Part shown: piece by piece, positions 5,993 through 13,419 of the stretch
Layout: each line of letters begins with the position of its first letter
Position numbering within the stretch: the first letter of the stretch is position 1
DNA from: Gammaproteobacteria bacterium
Lineage (GTDB): Bacteria; Pseudomonadota; Gammaproteobacteria; PS1; Pseudothioglobaceae
Length of the DNA stretch: 18,335 nucleotides
Direction of reading: 5' to 3'
Assembly (NCBI GenBank): GCA_028599035.1
Contig: JAQRMT010000017.1
Coordinates: forward strand, 1 to 18,335
The notes under the pieces: generated by a model
Databases searched by the model: none
What the model was told of the DNA's origin: nothing
The model's input: the letters and a program-made list of their open reading frames with translations, nothing else
Made by a program: the position numbers and the translations under genes

Positions 5993-6903
5993 TAGATGTC
6001 CTCCTTGCGTTTATATAAATCGTCTACATTGCCAATAATTTTTGGATCAGGTGCGAAAACTATTTTGGTGTCTTTATTGGCGTAATCTAAATTATAAAGA
6101 AAATGTCTAATACAATTAATCCTTGCACGCTTTTTGTCATCCGACTTTACAGCAATCCAAGGAGAATCAGCAGTATTGGTGTAAAAAAACATATCTTTTC
6201 TGGCTTGAGTGTACTGCTCCCATTTGGTTAATGATTGCAAATCTATTTCGCTTAATTTCCATCTTTTTAAGGGGTCATTTTTGCGTAGATGAAAGCGTCT
6301 TAACTGCTCTTGACGGCTAACAGAAAACCAGTATTTAGAAAGTATAAAGCCATCATTAACCAGCATACGCTCTAATAAAGGCGCTTGACGCATAAACTCA
6401 AGATACTCTGAGTTTTTACAAAAGCCCATTACCCGCTCTACACCAGCCCTGTTATACCAAGAGCGGTCGAACAATACCATTTCTCCATTGGTGGGAAAAT
6501 GTTTAATATAGCGTTGAAAATACCATTGACCCAATTCTGAATTTGATGGTTTTTCCAAAGCAATAACACGCGCAGCTCGTGGGTTAAGATGCTCCATAAA
6601 GCGTTTAATTGTTCCACCCTTACCAGCGGCATCACGACCTTCAAACAATAAGATAATTTTTTTATTGTGATTTTTGATCCAGTCTTGTGCTTTTAATAAC
6701 TCTGTTTGTAATAAGTATTTTTCACTTTCATATTCTTCAACACTCATCTTTTTAGCATAAGGGTAATCCCCTGCTATTTCTGACAAGCTTAACAGCGTAT
6801 TGCCAGACATGACTTTACTTTTATGCATCACATATTTTTTGTTTTGTAATTTTTTGATTCTGCTTTTAGCATCTTTTTTGCTGGATTTTTTTCTGATTGG
6901 CAT
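5992..6903 (-). CDS. ppk2: Polyphosphate kinase 2 (PPK2 family)
   Basis: A 303-residue single-domain PPK2, which moves phosphate between polyphosphate and nucleotides (NDP or NMP phosphorylation). Walker A is FEGRDAAGKGGTIKRF (87-102). The family motif HLNPRAARVIALEKP follows, then GQWYFQRYIKHFP, and Walker B with VLFDRSWYNRAGVERVMGF. The lid region FHLRKNDPLKRWKLS and the C-terminal RINCIRHFLYNLDY complete the fold. The first 30 residues are unusually basic (RKKSSKKDAKSRIKKLQNKK), like the protein encoded immediately downstream. Whether it prefers ADP, GDP or AMP cannot be read with certainty; the overall look is class I. Translationally coupled to the 83-residue lysine-rich gene. Confidence 0.93.
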   Translation of the reverse strand: MPIRKKSSKKDAKSRIKKLQNKKYVMHKSKVMSGNTLLSLSEIAGDYPYAKKMSVEEYESEKYLLQTELLKAQDWIKNHNKKIILLFEGRDAAGKGGTIKRFMEHLNPRAARVIALEKPSNSELGQWYFQRYIKHFPTNGEMVLFDRSWYNRAGVERVMGFCKNSEYLEFMRQAPLLERMLVNDGFILSKYWFSVSRQEQLRRFHLRKNDPLKRWKLSEIDLQSLTKWEQYTQARKDMFFYTNTADSPWIAVKSDDKKRARINCIRHFLYNLDYANKDTKIVFAPDPKIIGNVDDLYKRKEDI

Positions 6904-7033
6904 AATATTATTTGTCGTGTTTAAATTAAAAATTTATAAGAATATCTTTATATTATTATATTATATACCTATAATAAATATATAATTATTCTTTTTTAAT
7001 AATTAATGAACGGGCATCAAGTTGATTTGAATG
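6904..7033. other. Very AT-rich spacer between plsY and ppk2
   Basis: These 130 bases are almost pure A/T between 6920 and 7010 and contain many TATAAT-like words on both strands, so no single promoter can be chosen. I see no terminator hairpin after plsY and no small gene. A promoter for ppk2 is probably here. Confidence 0.4.
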
Positions 7034-7612
7034 CTAGTTAATTTTCTTTTCTTGATGGTTGAACAACCTTTTAATATTACTTCTGTGAGTGTAAAAAATC
7101 CATAGGCAGATAAGGATAATGGCGTAAGTGGCAACTAGATTGCCGATGATTAGATAAAAATAAATTGGCGTGAGCAGGGTGGCAATGAGGGCTGAGAGGG
7201 ATGAAATTTTGAGTACTTTTGCCACGAAAATCCAAGTCAAGGCAAAACTTATACCGACTAAATAATTGAGTGCCAGTAAAGCGCCTAGGAAGGTTGCCAC
7301 GCCTTTTCCACCTTTAAAACCAAAGAAAATAGGATACACATGACCTAAAAATGCCGCCAAGATGAGTATCGTCATCTCTAGCGTGTCTAGGGCTAAATAA
7401 TGGGCGATTAATATAGGGGTTGCGCCTTTTAATCCGTCGCCAATAAGGGTGATGGCAGCAGCTTTTTTGCCACCGATTCTCAGCACATTGGTGGCACCTG
7501 GGTTATTTGATCCTTGCGTTCTAGGGTCGGGCAGATTTAGGATTTTGCAGACAATAATAGCGCTTGAAATTGAGCCAATTAAATAAGCGAAAGCGATTAA
7601 AGCAGGTAACAT
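7034..7612 (-). CDS. plsY: Acyl-phosphate:glycerol-3-phosphate acyltransferase PlsY
   Basis: A 192-residue inner-membrane enzyme that acylates glycerol-3-phosphate using acyl-phosphate, the first step of phospholipid synthesis. Family motifs are the N-terminal IGSISSAIIVCK, then GSNNPGATNVLRIGGKKAA, GDGLKG and FFGFKGGKGVATFLGALL. Several hydrophobic segments fit the usual multi-span topology. A GAGG Shine-Dalgarno on the minus strand (7622 to 7619) lies six bases from the ATG and confirms the start. It is divergent from folB, with 34 bases between the start codons, so the two probably share a promoter region. Confidence 0.95.
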   Translation of the reverse strand: MLPALIAFAYLIGSISSAIIVCKILNLPDPRTQGSNNPGATNVLRIGGKKAAAITLIGDGLKGATPILIAHYLALDTLEMTILILAAFLGHVYPIFFGFKGGKGVATFLGALLALNYLVGISFALTWIFVAKVLKISSLSALIATLLTPIYFYLIIGNLVATYAIILICLWIFYTHRSNIKRLFNHQEKKIN

Positions 7613-7646
7613 AGCAAACCTCGGAAAATTATTAGTGAATGTTACT

Positions 7647-8000
7647 ATGGATATTGTCTTTATTCAAGGGTTAAAAATTGATTGTGTGATTGGAATTTAC
7701 GCTTGGGAACGAAAAATTCGCCAAGATATTACGCTGGATATTGAGATGTCAGCGGACATTAAGGCCGCCAGTGAGACCGACCATATCGACCAAACCCTTG
7801 ATTACAAAGCGGTTTCTAAACGCCTGATTGAGTTTGTTAAAATCAGTGAATTCCAACTAGTAGAAACCTTGGCAGAGAAAATCACGCAAATCATCCTAGT
7901 TGAATTTGGCGTAGAAAAGGTTAAGCTCACGCTCAATAAAGGCGAAGCGGTAACAGGTGCGCAAGGTGTGGGTGTGATTATTGAGCGTAGTCGTGGTTAA
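7647..8000 (+). CDS. folB: Dihydroneopterin aldolase
   Basis: A 117-residue enzyme of folate synthesis that splits 7,8-dihydroneopterin to 6-hydroxymethyl-dihydropterin and glycolaldehyde. MDIVFIQGLKIDCVIGIYAWER is recognisably FolB at its start, and E. coli FolB also begins MDIVFIE. That is why I chose the ATG at 7647 over the GTG four codons upstream. The catalytic region LTLNKGEAVTGAQGVGVIIER is at the C-terminus. It heads a string of six tightly packed genes, and its product feeds the next enzyme, FolK. The start has no clear Shine-Dalgarno. Confidence 0.93.
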   Translation: MDIVFIQGLKIDCVIGIYAWERKIRQDITLDIEMSADIKAASETDHIDQTLDYKAVSKRLIEFVKISEFQLVETLAEKITQIILVEFGVEKVKLTLNKGEAVTGAQGVGVIIERSRG

Positions 8001-8475
8001 GTTACATATTAATATTGGCTCAAACCAAAATCGTAGGCAAAATATTGCCCAGTCAATTGACGCACTTAAAATGAACTTTTTTAATGTTGTGTGTTCGGAC
8101 ATTTTTGAAAGTCTGGCAGTTGGATTTGAAGGTGCAAATTTTTATAACATGGGTGTGAATGCAACTACGGATTTGAGCATTGCCGAGGTGTTGAGTATTT
8201 TGCACACGATTGAGGATAAACAAGGTAGAGACAGATCTCAACCAAAATTTTCTTCACGACAAATTGACCTAGATTTAGTGCTATACGACCAAGTGATTGA
8301 TGTGGAAAACAACCTGCCTAGAAATGATATTTTAAAATATAATTTTGTTTTATTGCCCTTAGTGCAACTTAGCCCTCAGGGCGTTCATCCACTTGAAAAT
8401 AAAACTTACGCCCAATTATCTGCAACCATAAAGCCATTAAAATCGTATAATATTGAAATCTTAACCGAGGAATGA
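7993..8475 (+). CDS. folK: 6-Hydroxymethyl-7,8-dihydropterin pyrophosphokinase
   Basis: A 160-residue enzyme that pyrophosphorylates the FolB product with ATP. The N-terminal INIGSNQNRRQNI is the substrate and nucleotide start motif. The HPPK signature is degenerate but recognisable in KFSSRQIDLDLVLYD, where relatives have R-W-G-P-R-x-L-D-L-D. The metal-binding Asp pair is intact. NFVLLPLVQLSPQGVHP is the conserved tail motif. I chose GTG at 7993, giving an 8-base overlap with folB; TTG at 7981 would add four residues. The serines replacing the usual GP before the Arg are a mild oddity. Confidence 0.93.
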   Translation: MVKLHINIGSNQNRRQNIAQSIDALKMNFFNVVCSDIFESLAVGFEGANFYNMGVNATTDLSIAEVLSILHTIEDKQGRDRSQPKFSSRQIDLDLVLYDQVIDVENNLPRNDILKYNFVLLPLVQLSPQGVHPLENKTYAQLSATIKPLKSYNIEILTEE

Positions 8476-8477
8476 TG

Positions 8478-9098
8478 ATGAAAAAAATACTATTTACCCT
8501 ACTTGTGGCATTTTCTAGTTTGACAACATTTGCACAGGATTATGAGGCAGGCATAGATTATATTGTGCTTGATAAGCCTGTTAAAACCACCACGGGCGAT
8601 AAAATTGAAGTGCGTGAGTTGTTCTGGTATTACTGCCCGCATTGTTATAATCTTGAATCAACACTAAATGCATGGCTGAAGAAATTACCTGCTAACGCCG
8701 AATTTGTATCGCAACCTGCAGTATTTTCTAAGCGCTGGAAAAAAGGTGCTATCTTTTATTTTGTCTTAGAAGAATTAGACCTACTCGGTAAATTACATGG
8801 GCCACTATTTAGTGCCATCCACACAAAGAATAAAAACTTTAATTCTAAAGAAAATTTTATTGATTGGGTTGTGTCTTTCGGCATCAGTAGGGAAAAAGTA
8901 GAAAAAGCTTTCAATTCTTTTACTGTCCGTATTAAACTCAATAAAGCCACCCTTAACTCCACTCAATACAAAATTATGGGTGTGCCAGTAATCGTAGTAA
9001 ACGGTAAATATTGGACAGATGCCACTCACGCAGGCTCACATACCGATATGCTTAAAGTGGTGGATTTCTTAATCAAAAAAGAAAGCAAACTTGAATGA
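8478..9098 (+). CDS. dsbA: Periplasmic thiol:disulfide oxidoreductase, DsbA family
   Basis: A 206-residue secreted thioredoxin-fold protein that introduces disulfides into exported proteins. The signal peptide is MKKILFTLLVAFSSLTTFA, with likely cleavage before QDY. The active site is CPHC (Cys53, Cys56) in LFWYYCPHC, and the cis-proline loop is GVPVIVVNGKY. An AGG/GAGG Shine-Dalgarno at 8467-8470 suits the third of three consecutive ATGs (8478, spacing 7) better than those at 8472 or 8475. Two bases separate it from the folK stop. DsbB is not in the window. The DsbA call is firm; a specialised paralogue (DsbL type) is possible. Confidence 0.92.
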   Translation: MKKILFTLLVAFSSLTTFAQDYEAGIDYIVLDKPVKTTTGDKIEVRELFWYYCPHCYNLESTLNAWLKKLPANAEFVSQPAVFSKRWKKGAIFYFVLEELDLLGKLHGPLFSAIHTKNKNFNSKENFIDWVVSFGISREKVEKAFNSFTVRIKLNKATLNSTQYKIMGVPVIVVNGKYWTDATHAGSHTDMLKVVDFLIKKESKLE

Positions 9099-9843
9099 GT
9101 TGGTTCTAGTGCTATCAGGGCTTGACCCGTGTGGTGGCGCAGGATTGATTGGCGATATTGAAACGATTAACCAATTTGGTGTAACGCCACTGACGATTGC
9201 CACTTGCCTCACCGTGCAAAATACAGCGTCTATTAAGGGCTTGGTTGAAGTGGATTGTGATTTACTTGTTAAACAATTTAAGCATTTACAAGCCGATATT
9301 GATTTTGAAGTGGTGAAAATCGGTTTATTGTCTTCAATCAAACAAATCAAAACCATTGCCAAATTGGTCAAACATAAAACCATTATTCTTGACCCTATTG
9401 TTAAATCCAGCAGTAAATATGATTTCTTAGATGTGCCTTTAATTGACGCTTTGAAGCAACAATTATTACCTCTAGCAAAAATCATTACCCCTAATTTGGC
9501 AGAATTGCAAGCGTTAGCAGGTGAGAAAAATGAGCAAAAAGCCATTCAAAAACTCAACTGTAAATGGATATTACTAACCACCACCGATGTGTCTAATGTT
9601 GAAATTGAACACCGTCTATATCGCCATACTAAATTGATAAAAACCTATCAATACGACAAATTACCTGGTCATTATCACGGCTCTGGTTGTACACTTTCAA
9701 GCGCAATCAGTGCATTAATTGCCTCAGGGTTAGGTGTTGAAATAGCGTGTAAACGCGCATTAGACTACACTTACCAAACCTTGTTAAATGCCAAGCGTAT
9801 CGGTAAAATGCAAAATCATCCTAATCGACAACTGCCATTATGA
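9091..9843 (+). CDS. thiD: Hydroxymethylpyrimidine (phosphate) kinase
   Basis: A 250-residue ribokinase-fold enzyme that phosphorylates the thiamine pyrimidine HMP, then HMP-P. Family features: VLSGLDPCGGAGLIGDIETI at the N-terminus, TCLTVQNT, VKIGLLSS, ILDPIVKSSS, TPNLAELQALAG and the anion-hole/catalytic GSGCTLSSAISA. There is no in-frame ATG near the start. TTG at 9091 overlaps dsbA by 8 bases; TTG 9100 or GTG 9109 are alternatives. This rare start, read by coupling, suggests deliberately low expression. It ends with a 4-base ATGA overlap with hisC. Middle-region divergence from textbook ThiD is visible but all key motifs are present. Confidence 0.92.
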   Translation: MNELVLVLSGLDPCGGAGLIGDIETINQFGVTPLTIATCLTVQNTASIKGLVEVDCDLLVKQFKHLQADIDFEVVKIGLLSSIKQIKTIAKLVKHKTIILDPIVKSSSKYDFLDVPLIDALKQQLLPLAKIITPNLAELQALAGEKNEQKAIQKLNCKWILLTTTDVSNVEIEHRLYRHTKLIKTYQYDKLPGHYHGSGCTLSSAISALIASGLGVEIACKRALDYTYQTLLNAKRIGKMQNHPNRQLPL

Positions 9844-10901
9844 GTTTTATTAACAACTGGCTTCGCCCCGACATCCAAGCCATCAATGCTTACCATGTGC
9901 CCCCTTATGATGATATGGTGAAATTGGATGCAATGGAGTCACCATTCCCCTTGCCCGATGCGTTAATTGAACAGTATCTGGCGTGTTTGGCTAATGCTGA
10001 GTTGAACCGTTATCCTAGTCCAAATGCAAGCGAATTACAACAAACTTTGCGTCAGTTAATGGATATACCTGCGGATTTTGGCGTGCTTTTAGGCAATGGT
10101 TCGGACGAGTTGATTCAGCTTTTGGCGCTTGCGTGTGATACAGGCGACAGCATTCTAAGTGTTGAGCCAAGTTTTGTGATGTATCAAATGATTGCAAAAT
10201 TTACCCGACTTAATTATCACGGTGTTGGGTTGAATGAGGATTTTGAGATTGATTTGTCCGCCATGTTGTCGGCGATTGAAACACATCAGCCAAAACTGAT
10301 TTTTATCGCTTACCCGAATAACCCAACTGGCAATACATTTGACAGAGCGACTATTGAACAAATTATCACTTCAACCGATGCAATGGTAGTGCTTGATGAG
10401 GCTTATTACGCCTACGCTGATGATAGTTTTTTAGGCGATATTAGTAAGTATCCTAATTTAGTCTTACTTAGAACCGTCTCAAAAATTGGCTTTGCAGGAC
10501 TGCGATTAGGTTTATTGATTGGCGCACAAGACACAGTGGCGGCGTTAGACAAATTACGCTTACCTTATAATATCAATACGCTCACGCAGATGAGTGCGGA
10601 TTTTCTGCTCAAAGAAAAAGACGAAATCAACAAGAACGCTCAAATTATCCTCAAACAACGCACTAAATTATTATCCGCACTTAATGCTATTAACGGCTTG
10701 AAAGCCTACCCATCACAAGCCAATTTTCTTTTATTTAAAGCCTTAAATGCTTATAAATTGTTTGTTTTTTTAAAGGAAAATGGCGTGTTAATTAAAGACT
10801 TAAGTGCTGCCCAAAAACTCACAGATTGCCTGCGTGTAACCGTTGGCAACGCCGAACAAAATCAGCACTTTATCAACCTAGTAAAACGCTTTTATGATTA
10901 A
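9840..10901 (+). CDS. hisC: Histidinol-phosphate aminotransferase
   Basis: A 353-residue PLP enzyme that converts imidazole-acetol phosphate and glutamate to histidinol phosphate. VKLDAMESPFPLP near the N-terminus, GNGSDELIQLL, YPNNPTGN and LDEAYYAY (Asp186) are typical. TVSKIGFAGLRLG holds the PLP-binding Lys215, and the C-terminal LRVTVGNAEQN contacts phosphate. The MESP in place of the usual NENP is a feature of a HisC subgroup. The ATG at 9840 overlaps thiD by four bases, and the stop overlaps the next gene by eight. It is apart from hisB and hisH, about 4 kb downstream, so histidine genes are dispersed here. Confidence 0.95.
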   Translation: MSFINNWLRPDIQAINAYHVPPYDDMVKLDAMESPFPLPDALIEQYLACLANAELNRYPSPNASELQQTLRQLMDIPADFGVLLGNGSDELIQLLALACDTGDSILSVEPSFVMYQMIAKFTRLNYHGVGLNEDFEIDLSAMLSAIETHQPKLIFIAYPNNPTGNTFDRATIEQIITSTDAMVVLDEAYYAYADDSFLGDISKYPNLVLLRTVSKIGFAGLRLGLLIGAQDTVAALDKLRLPYNINTLTQMSADFLLKEKDEINKNAQIILKQRTKLLSALNAINGLKAYPSQANFLLFKALNAYKLFVFLKENGVLIKDLSAAQKLTDCLRVTVGNAEQNQHFINLVKRFYD

Positions 10902-11634
10902 CAATAAAACCCTAGTCGCCTACTGCCATGACTATCTTAATGTGGCCGCATTTGATGATTATTGCCCCAACGGCTTGCAAATCGAAGGTAAGCCCGACAT
11001 CAGAAAAATCATCTCAGGTGTGAGCGCCAATCAAGATTTAATTGATGCAGCAATTGATGAAAAAGTCGATGCACTATTTGTGCATCATGGATTTTTTTGG
11101 AAGAATGAAGCACCTGAAATTATTGGCATTAAGAAAAATCGTATTAAAGCACTGCTTGAGCATGACATTAATTTATTTGCCTACCACTTGCCACTTGATG
11201 CACATACAACAGTGGGCAACAATATCCAACTTGCACAACGCCTTGATATAAAAAATCCCGAGCCAATTGGTGACACCTTAGTTTGGCAAGGGGAAATTGA
11301 CATGACATTATCACAACTCTCCAACACCATTGAACAAGCACTTAACCGAGCACCTTTGGTGTTTGGTGATGACAATAAATCATTAAAGCGTATTGCATGG
11401 TGCACAGGCGGCGCACAAAGTTATATTGAGCACGCCATCAACATTGGCGCAGATTGTTTTATCACTGGTGAAGTCTCAGAGCAAATCCCAGCCATTGCCA
11501 AAGAAAATAACATCGCCTTTATCTCTGCCGGACACCACGCTACCGAGCGTTATGGTGTGCAAGCCTTGTGTCAACATCTAAGTCAACAATTTGACTTAGA
11601 GCATCAATTTGTTGAGATTGACAATCAGGTTTGA
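10894..11634 (+). CDS. ybgI: NIF3/YbgI family metal-binding protein
   Basis: A 246-residue member of the NIF3 family (once annotated as GTP cyclohydrolase I type 2), which forms toroidal hexamers with a two-metal centre. The metal ligands are visible: His64-His65 in LFVHHGFFWK, Asp102 in HLPLDAH, and His215 and Glu218 in SAGHHATERYG. Start, length and TGGAQSYIEHAINIGADCFITGE match YbgI of E. coli. The molecular function is not settled. Its position as the last gene after folB-folK and hisC might hint at pterin or nucleotide metabolism, but that is weak. The start is eight bases inside hisC. Confidence 0.93.
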   Translation: MINNKTLVAYCHDYLNVAAFDDYCPNGLQIEGKPDIRKIISGVSANQDLIDAAIDEKVDALFVHHGFFWKNEAPEIIGIKKNRIKALLEHDINLFAYHLPLDAHTTVGNNIQLAQRLDIKNPEPIGDTLVWQGEIDMTLSQLSNTIEQALNRAPLVFGDDNKSLKRIAWCTGGAQSYIEHAINIGADCFITGEVSEQIPAIAKENNIAFISAGHHATERYGVQALCQHLSQQFDLEHQFVEIDNQV

Positions 11635-11659
11635 TGTTATAATTTTCAAGTTATATAAT
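11631..11659 (+). promoter_or_regulatory. Sigma70-type promoter of the lipoprotein trio
   Basis: TTGATG (11631-11636) and a perfect TATAAT (11654-11659) are 17 bases apart, the ideal spacing. The -35 overlaps the stop codon of the NIF3 gene. Predicted transcription starts near 11666, leaving a leader of only about nine bases before the ATG at 11675, with no Shine-Dalgarno in it. Confidence 0.75.
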
Positions 11660-11674
11660 GTATCAAAAATTTCT

Positions 11675-12346
11675 ATGAATAAAAAAATTAATTTTAGTAT
11701 TATTGCATTTGTTTTATTTAGTTTGCTTGGTTGTGAGGCTCAAGAAACGCGCAAAATTATCGTCCCAGAGCGTGTTAAATCTTCCCAACAATCGTACAAT
11801 GGTTCTCGTATTGATATAGCTGTTGGGTTGTTTCAAAATCGTTCTGATTATATGCGTGGCTTATTTTCTTCAAATATCGATAAACTGGGCAACCAATCAA
11901 AAACTATCTTAAAAACACATTTACAGCAAAGTAATTATTTTAATGTAATGGACCGCCAAAATTTAGAAGGTAATGCGCAAGAGGCAAAACGACTTAATGT
12001 TCAACAGAATATTAAAGGTGCAAGATATATTGCAACTGGTAATGTTACCGAGTTTGGGCGCAAAGTTACAGGGCACAAAATGCTATTTGGCATATTAGGT
12101 TCAGGAAAAAAACAAAGTGCTTATGCTAAAGTTTCTTTAAATATTGTGGATGTTTTAAGTTCTAAAATTGTTCATTCTGTGCAAGGCGCAGGTGAATACA
12201 CTTTAAGCAATGAAGAGTTAATTGGTTTTGGTGGCAGTGCAGGTTATGATGCGACTTTAAATGGAAAAGTTCTTAACTTAGCGATTATAGAAGCTGTTAA
12301 CAATTTAGTTAGCGATATACAAAGCGGTTCTTGGAGGAATAAGTGA
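11675..12346 (+). CDS. CsgG-family outer-membrane lipoprotein
   Basis: A 223-residue lipoprotein. The signal peptide ends in the lipobox LLGC (Cys20), followed by EAQ, which suits outer-membrane sorting. The body matches the CsgG fold: RIDIAVGLFQNRSD, LKTHLQQSNYFNVMDRQNLE, ARYIATGNVTEFG, AYAKVSLNIVDVLSSKIV and an N-rich C-terminal helix before SDIQSGSW. CsgG itself is the nonameric curli secretion pore, but no curli subunit or CsgE/F gene is near, and DUF4810 and DUF799 follow. This is therefore the CsgG-like member of the three-lipoprotein cluster also known from Neisseria. A longer frame begins at 11609 inside the NIF3 gene, but only the ATG at 11675 sits directly before the signal peptide and after the promoter. 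Confidence 0.88.
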   Translation: MNKKINFSIIAFVLFSLLGCEAQETRKIIVPERVKSSQQSYNGSRIDIAVGLFQNRSDYMRGLFSSNIDKLGNQSKTILKTHLQQSNYFNVMDRQNLEGNAQEAKRLNVQQNIKGARYIATGNVTEFGRKVTGHKMLFGILGSGKKQSAYAKVSLNIVDVLSSKIVHSVQGAGEYTLSNEELIGFGGSAGYDATLNGKVLNLAIIEAVNNLVSDIQSGSWRNK

Positions 12347-12717
12347 CAATGTTTAGCCGATATTCAATTGTTTTAATAACTGTTAGTATGCTATTGCTGG
12401 GCGGTTGTGCCAATCAAAATCAAAATATATATTATTGGGGAGAGTACGAAAGTATTATACGCCAATCTTATGTGGATCCAGGTTCTGTCGATACACGCAG
12501 TCAAATTGAAAAATTAAATACCGATTTGCAAAAAACCGAGGCTAATGGCAAAAAGGTTGCGCCCGGTCTTTATGCGAATTTAGGCATCTTATATGCTGAA
12601 CAAGGAAAATACACACAATCCAGAGAGGCGTTATTACAAGAAAAAGCTTTGTTCCCAGAAGCCAGTGTATTGATTGATGGTATGTTGAATCGTGTAAGTC
12701 AAAAGCAGAAGAATTAG
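12343..12717 (+). CDS. DUF4810 lipoprotein
   Basis: A 124-residue lipoprotein with lipobox LGGC (Cys22). The mature part has the family start NQNIYYWGEYESIIRQSY and a TPR-like helical pair (GLYANLGILYAEQGKYTQSREALLQEKALFPE). A strong GGAGG at 12333-12337 lies five bases before GTG 12343 and 11 before ATG 12349. I use the GTG, though the ATG two codons on is possible. The start overlaps the CsgG-like stop. The TPR-like helices suggest it is a scaffold between the CsgG-like and DUF799 partners, which is inference. Confidence 0.87.
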   Translation: MTMFSRYSIVLITVSMLLLGGCANQNQNIYYWGEYESIIRQSYVDPGSVDTRSQIEKLNTDLQKTEANGKKVAPGLYANLGILYAEQGKYTQSREALLQEKALFPEASVLIDGMLNRVSQKQKN

Positions 12718-12719
12718 TT

Positions 12720-13364
12720 ATGATGCAACTATTTAGAAAAATTGGATTAATTGCAATGTTTGCAATATTTATTATTGGTTGTCAGACAGTGGAACCTTAT
12801 GATTACACTGAGTTTAAAAAAAGCAAACCACGCTCAATTGTCATTATTCCACCCAATAATAATACAGTTGAAGTTAATGCGCCTTATATTTATCTATCTA
12901 CATTAACACAACCTTTGGCTGAAAAAGGTTATTATGTTTTGCCTGTTACAGTTATTGATCAATTTTTAAAAGAGAATGGATTGCCAACACCTGCAGAGAT
13001 GAACGGCATTCCTTTAGAAAAAATAGATAAACATATTGGCGCTGACGCGGTATTGTATATAAAAATTAACGATTGGGGTCAGAAGTTTATGGTTGTTTCC
13101 TCTGTAACTACAGTTTCAGCAGAACTCAAATTAGTTGATGTAAAAACTGGCGCAGTTTTATGGGAATCAACTGCTATTGCTAGTAGAGATTCAGGTGATG
13201 GTGGTGGCGGTCTTGCAGGTATGTTGATTAGTGCAATTATCACTCAGGTTATGGCGTCCTCTATCGATAATACACACGAAGTGGCCAGATTTGCAAATAC
13301 TATAGCCATAAATCACCAGTCAAGAGGCTTACTTGATGGTCCTTACAAAACACCTAGCAAATAA
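12720..13364 (+). CDS. DUF799 / GNA1162-like lipoprotein
   Basis: A 214-residue lipoprotein with lipobox IIGC (Cys21). Family features are KPRSIVIIPPNNNTVEVNAP, TQPLAEKGYYVLPVTVIDQF, GADAVLYIKINDWGQKF and ELKLVDVKTGAVLWES. A glycine stretch (SGDGGGGLAGMLISAI) precedes a hydrophobic, possibly membrane-associated segment. Relatives include the meningococcal surface antigen GNA1162, which has an alpha/beta fold akin to CsgG/TolB N-terminal domains. It is the last gene of the trio, two bases after DUF4810. Function is unknown; an envelope transport or assembly complex is the usual guess. Start at 12720 or the next ATG, 12723. Confidence 0.9.
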   Translation: MMQLFRKIGLIAMFAIFIIGCQTVEPYDYTEFKKSKPRSIVIIPPNNNTVEVNAPYIYLSTLTQPLAEKGYYVLPVTVIDQFLKENGLPTPAEMNGIPLEKIDKHIGADAVLYIKINDWGQKFMVVSSVTTVSAELKLVDVKTGAVLWESTAIASRDSGDGGGGLAGMLISAIITQVMASSIDNTHEVARFANTIAINHQSRGLLDGPYKTPSK

Positions 13365-13374
13365 GAAATAAGTT

Positions 13375-13400
13375 TTTAGCTTGATTGGCTAAACCTCTTT
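13375..13400 (+). terminator. Weak candidate terminator after the lipoprotein trio
   Basis: TTTAGC (13375-13380) pairs with GCTAAA (13388-13393) across a 7-base loop, followed by the imperfect T-tract CCTCTTT. The stem is short and A/T-rich, so it may be inefficient. Its place between DUF799 and the asd promoter is the main support. Confidence 0.3.
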
Positions 13401-13419
13401 TCTACTGATATTGTAAAAC

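Noticed and set aside
5694..6038. Phenylalanine-rich plus-strand frame that looks like a membrane protein
   Set aside because: It is the complement of the lysine codons (AAA/TTT) of the lysine-rich gene and starts inside the terminator. Hydrophobicity arises from TTT codons.
7993..8475. FolK as a pseudogene because its signature motif is degenerate
   Set aside because: The metal-binding aspartates, N-terminal motif and tail motif are intact, the frame is full length and it sits in a tight operon.
9069..9545. Minus-strand frame of 158 codons opposite thiD
   Set aside because: Antisense to the ThiD frame, which carries the family motifs; no domain recognisable.
11579..11598. 8-bp inverted repeat (TAAGTCAA / TTGACTTA) near the end of the NIF3 gene
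   Set aside because: Short, inside coding sequence, no T-run, and does not overlap the promoter; probably chance in A/T-rich DNA.
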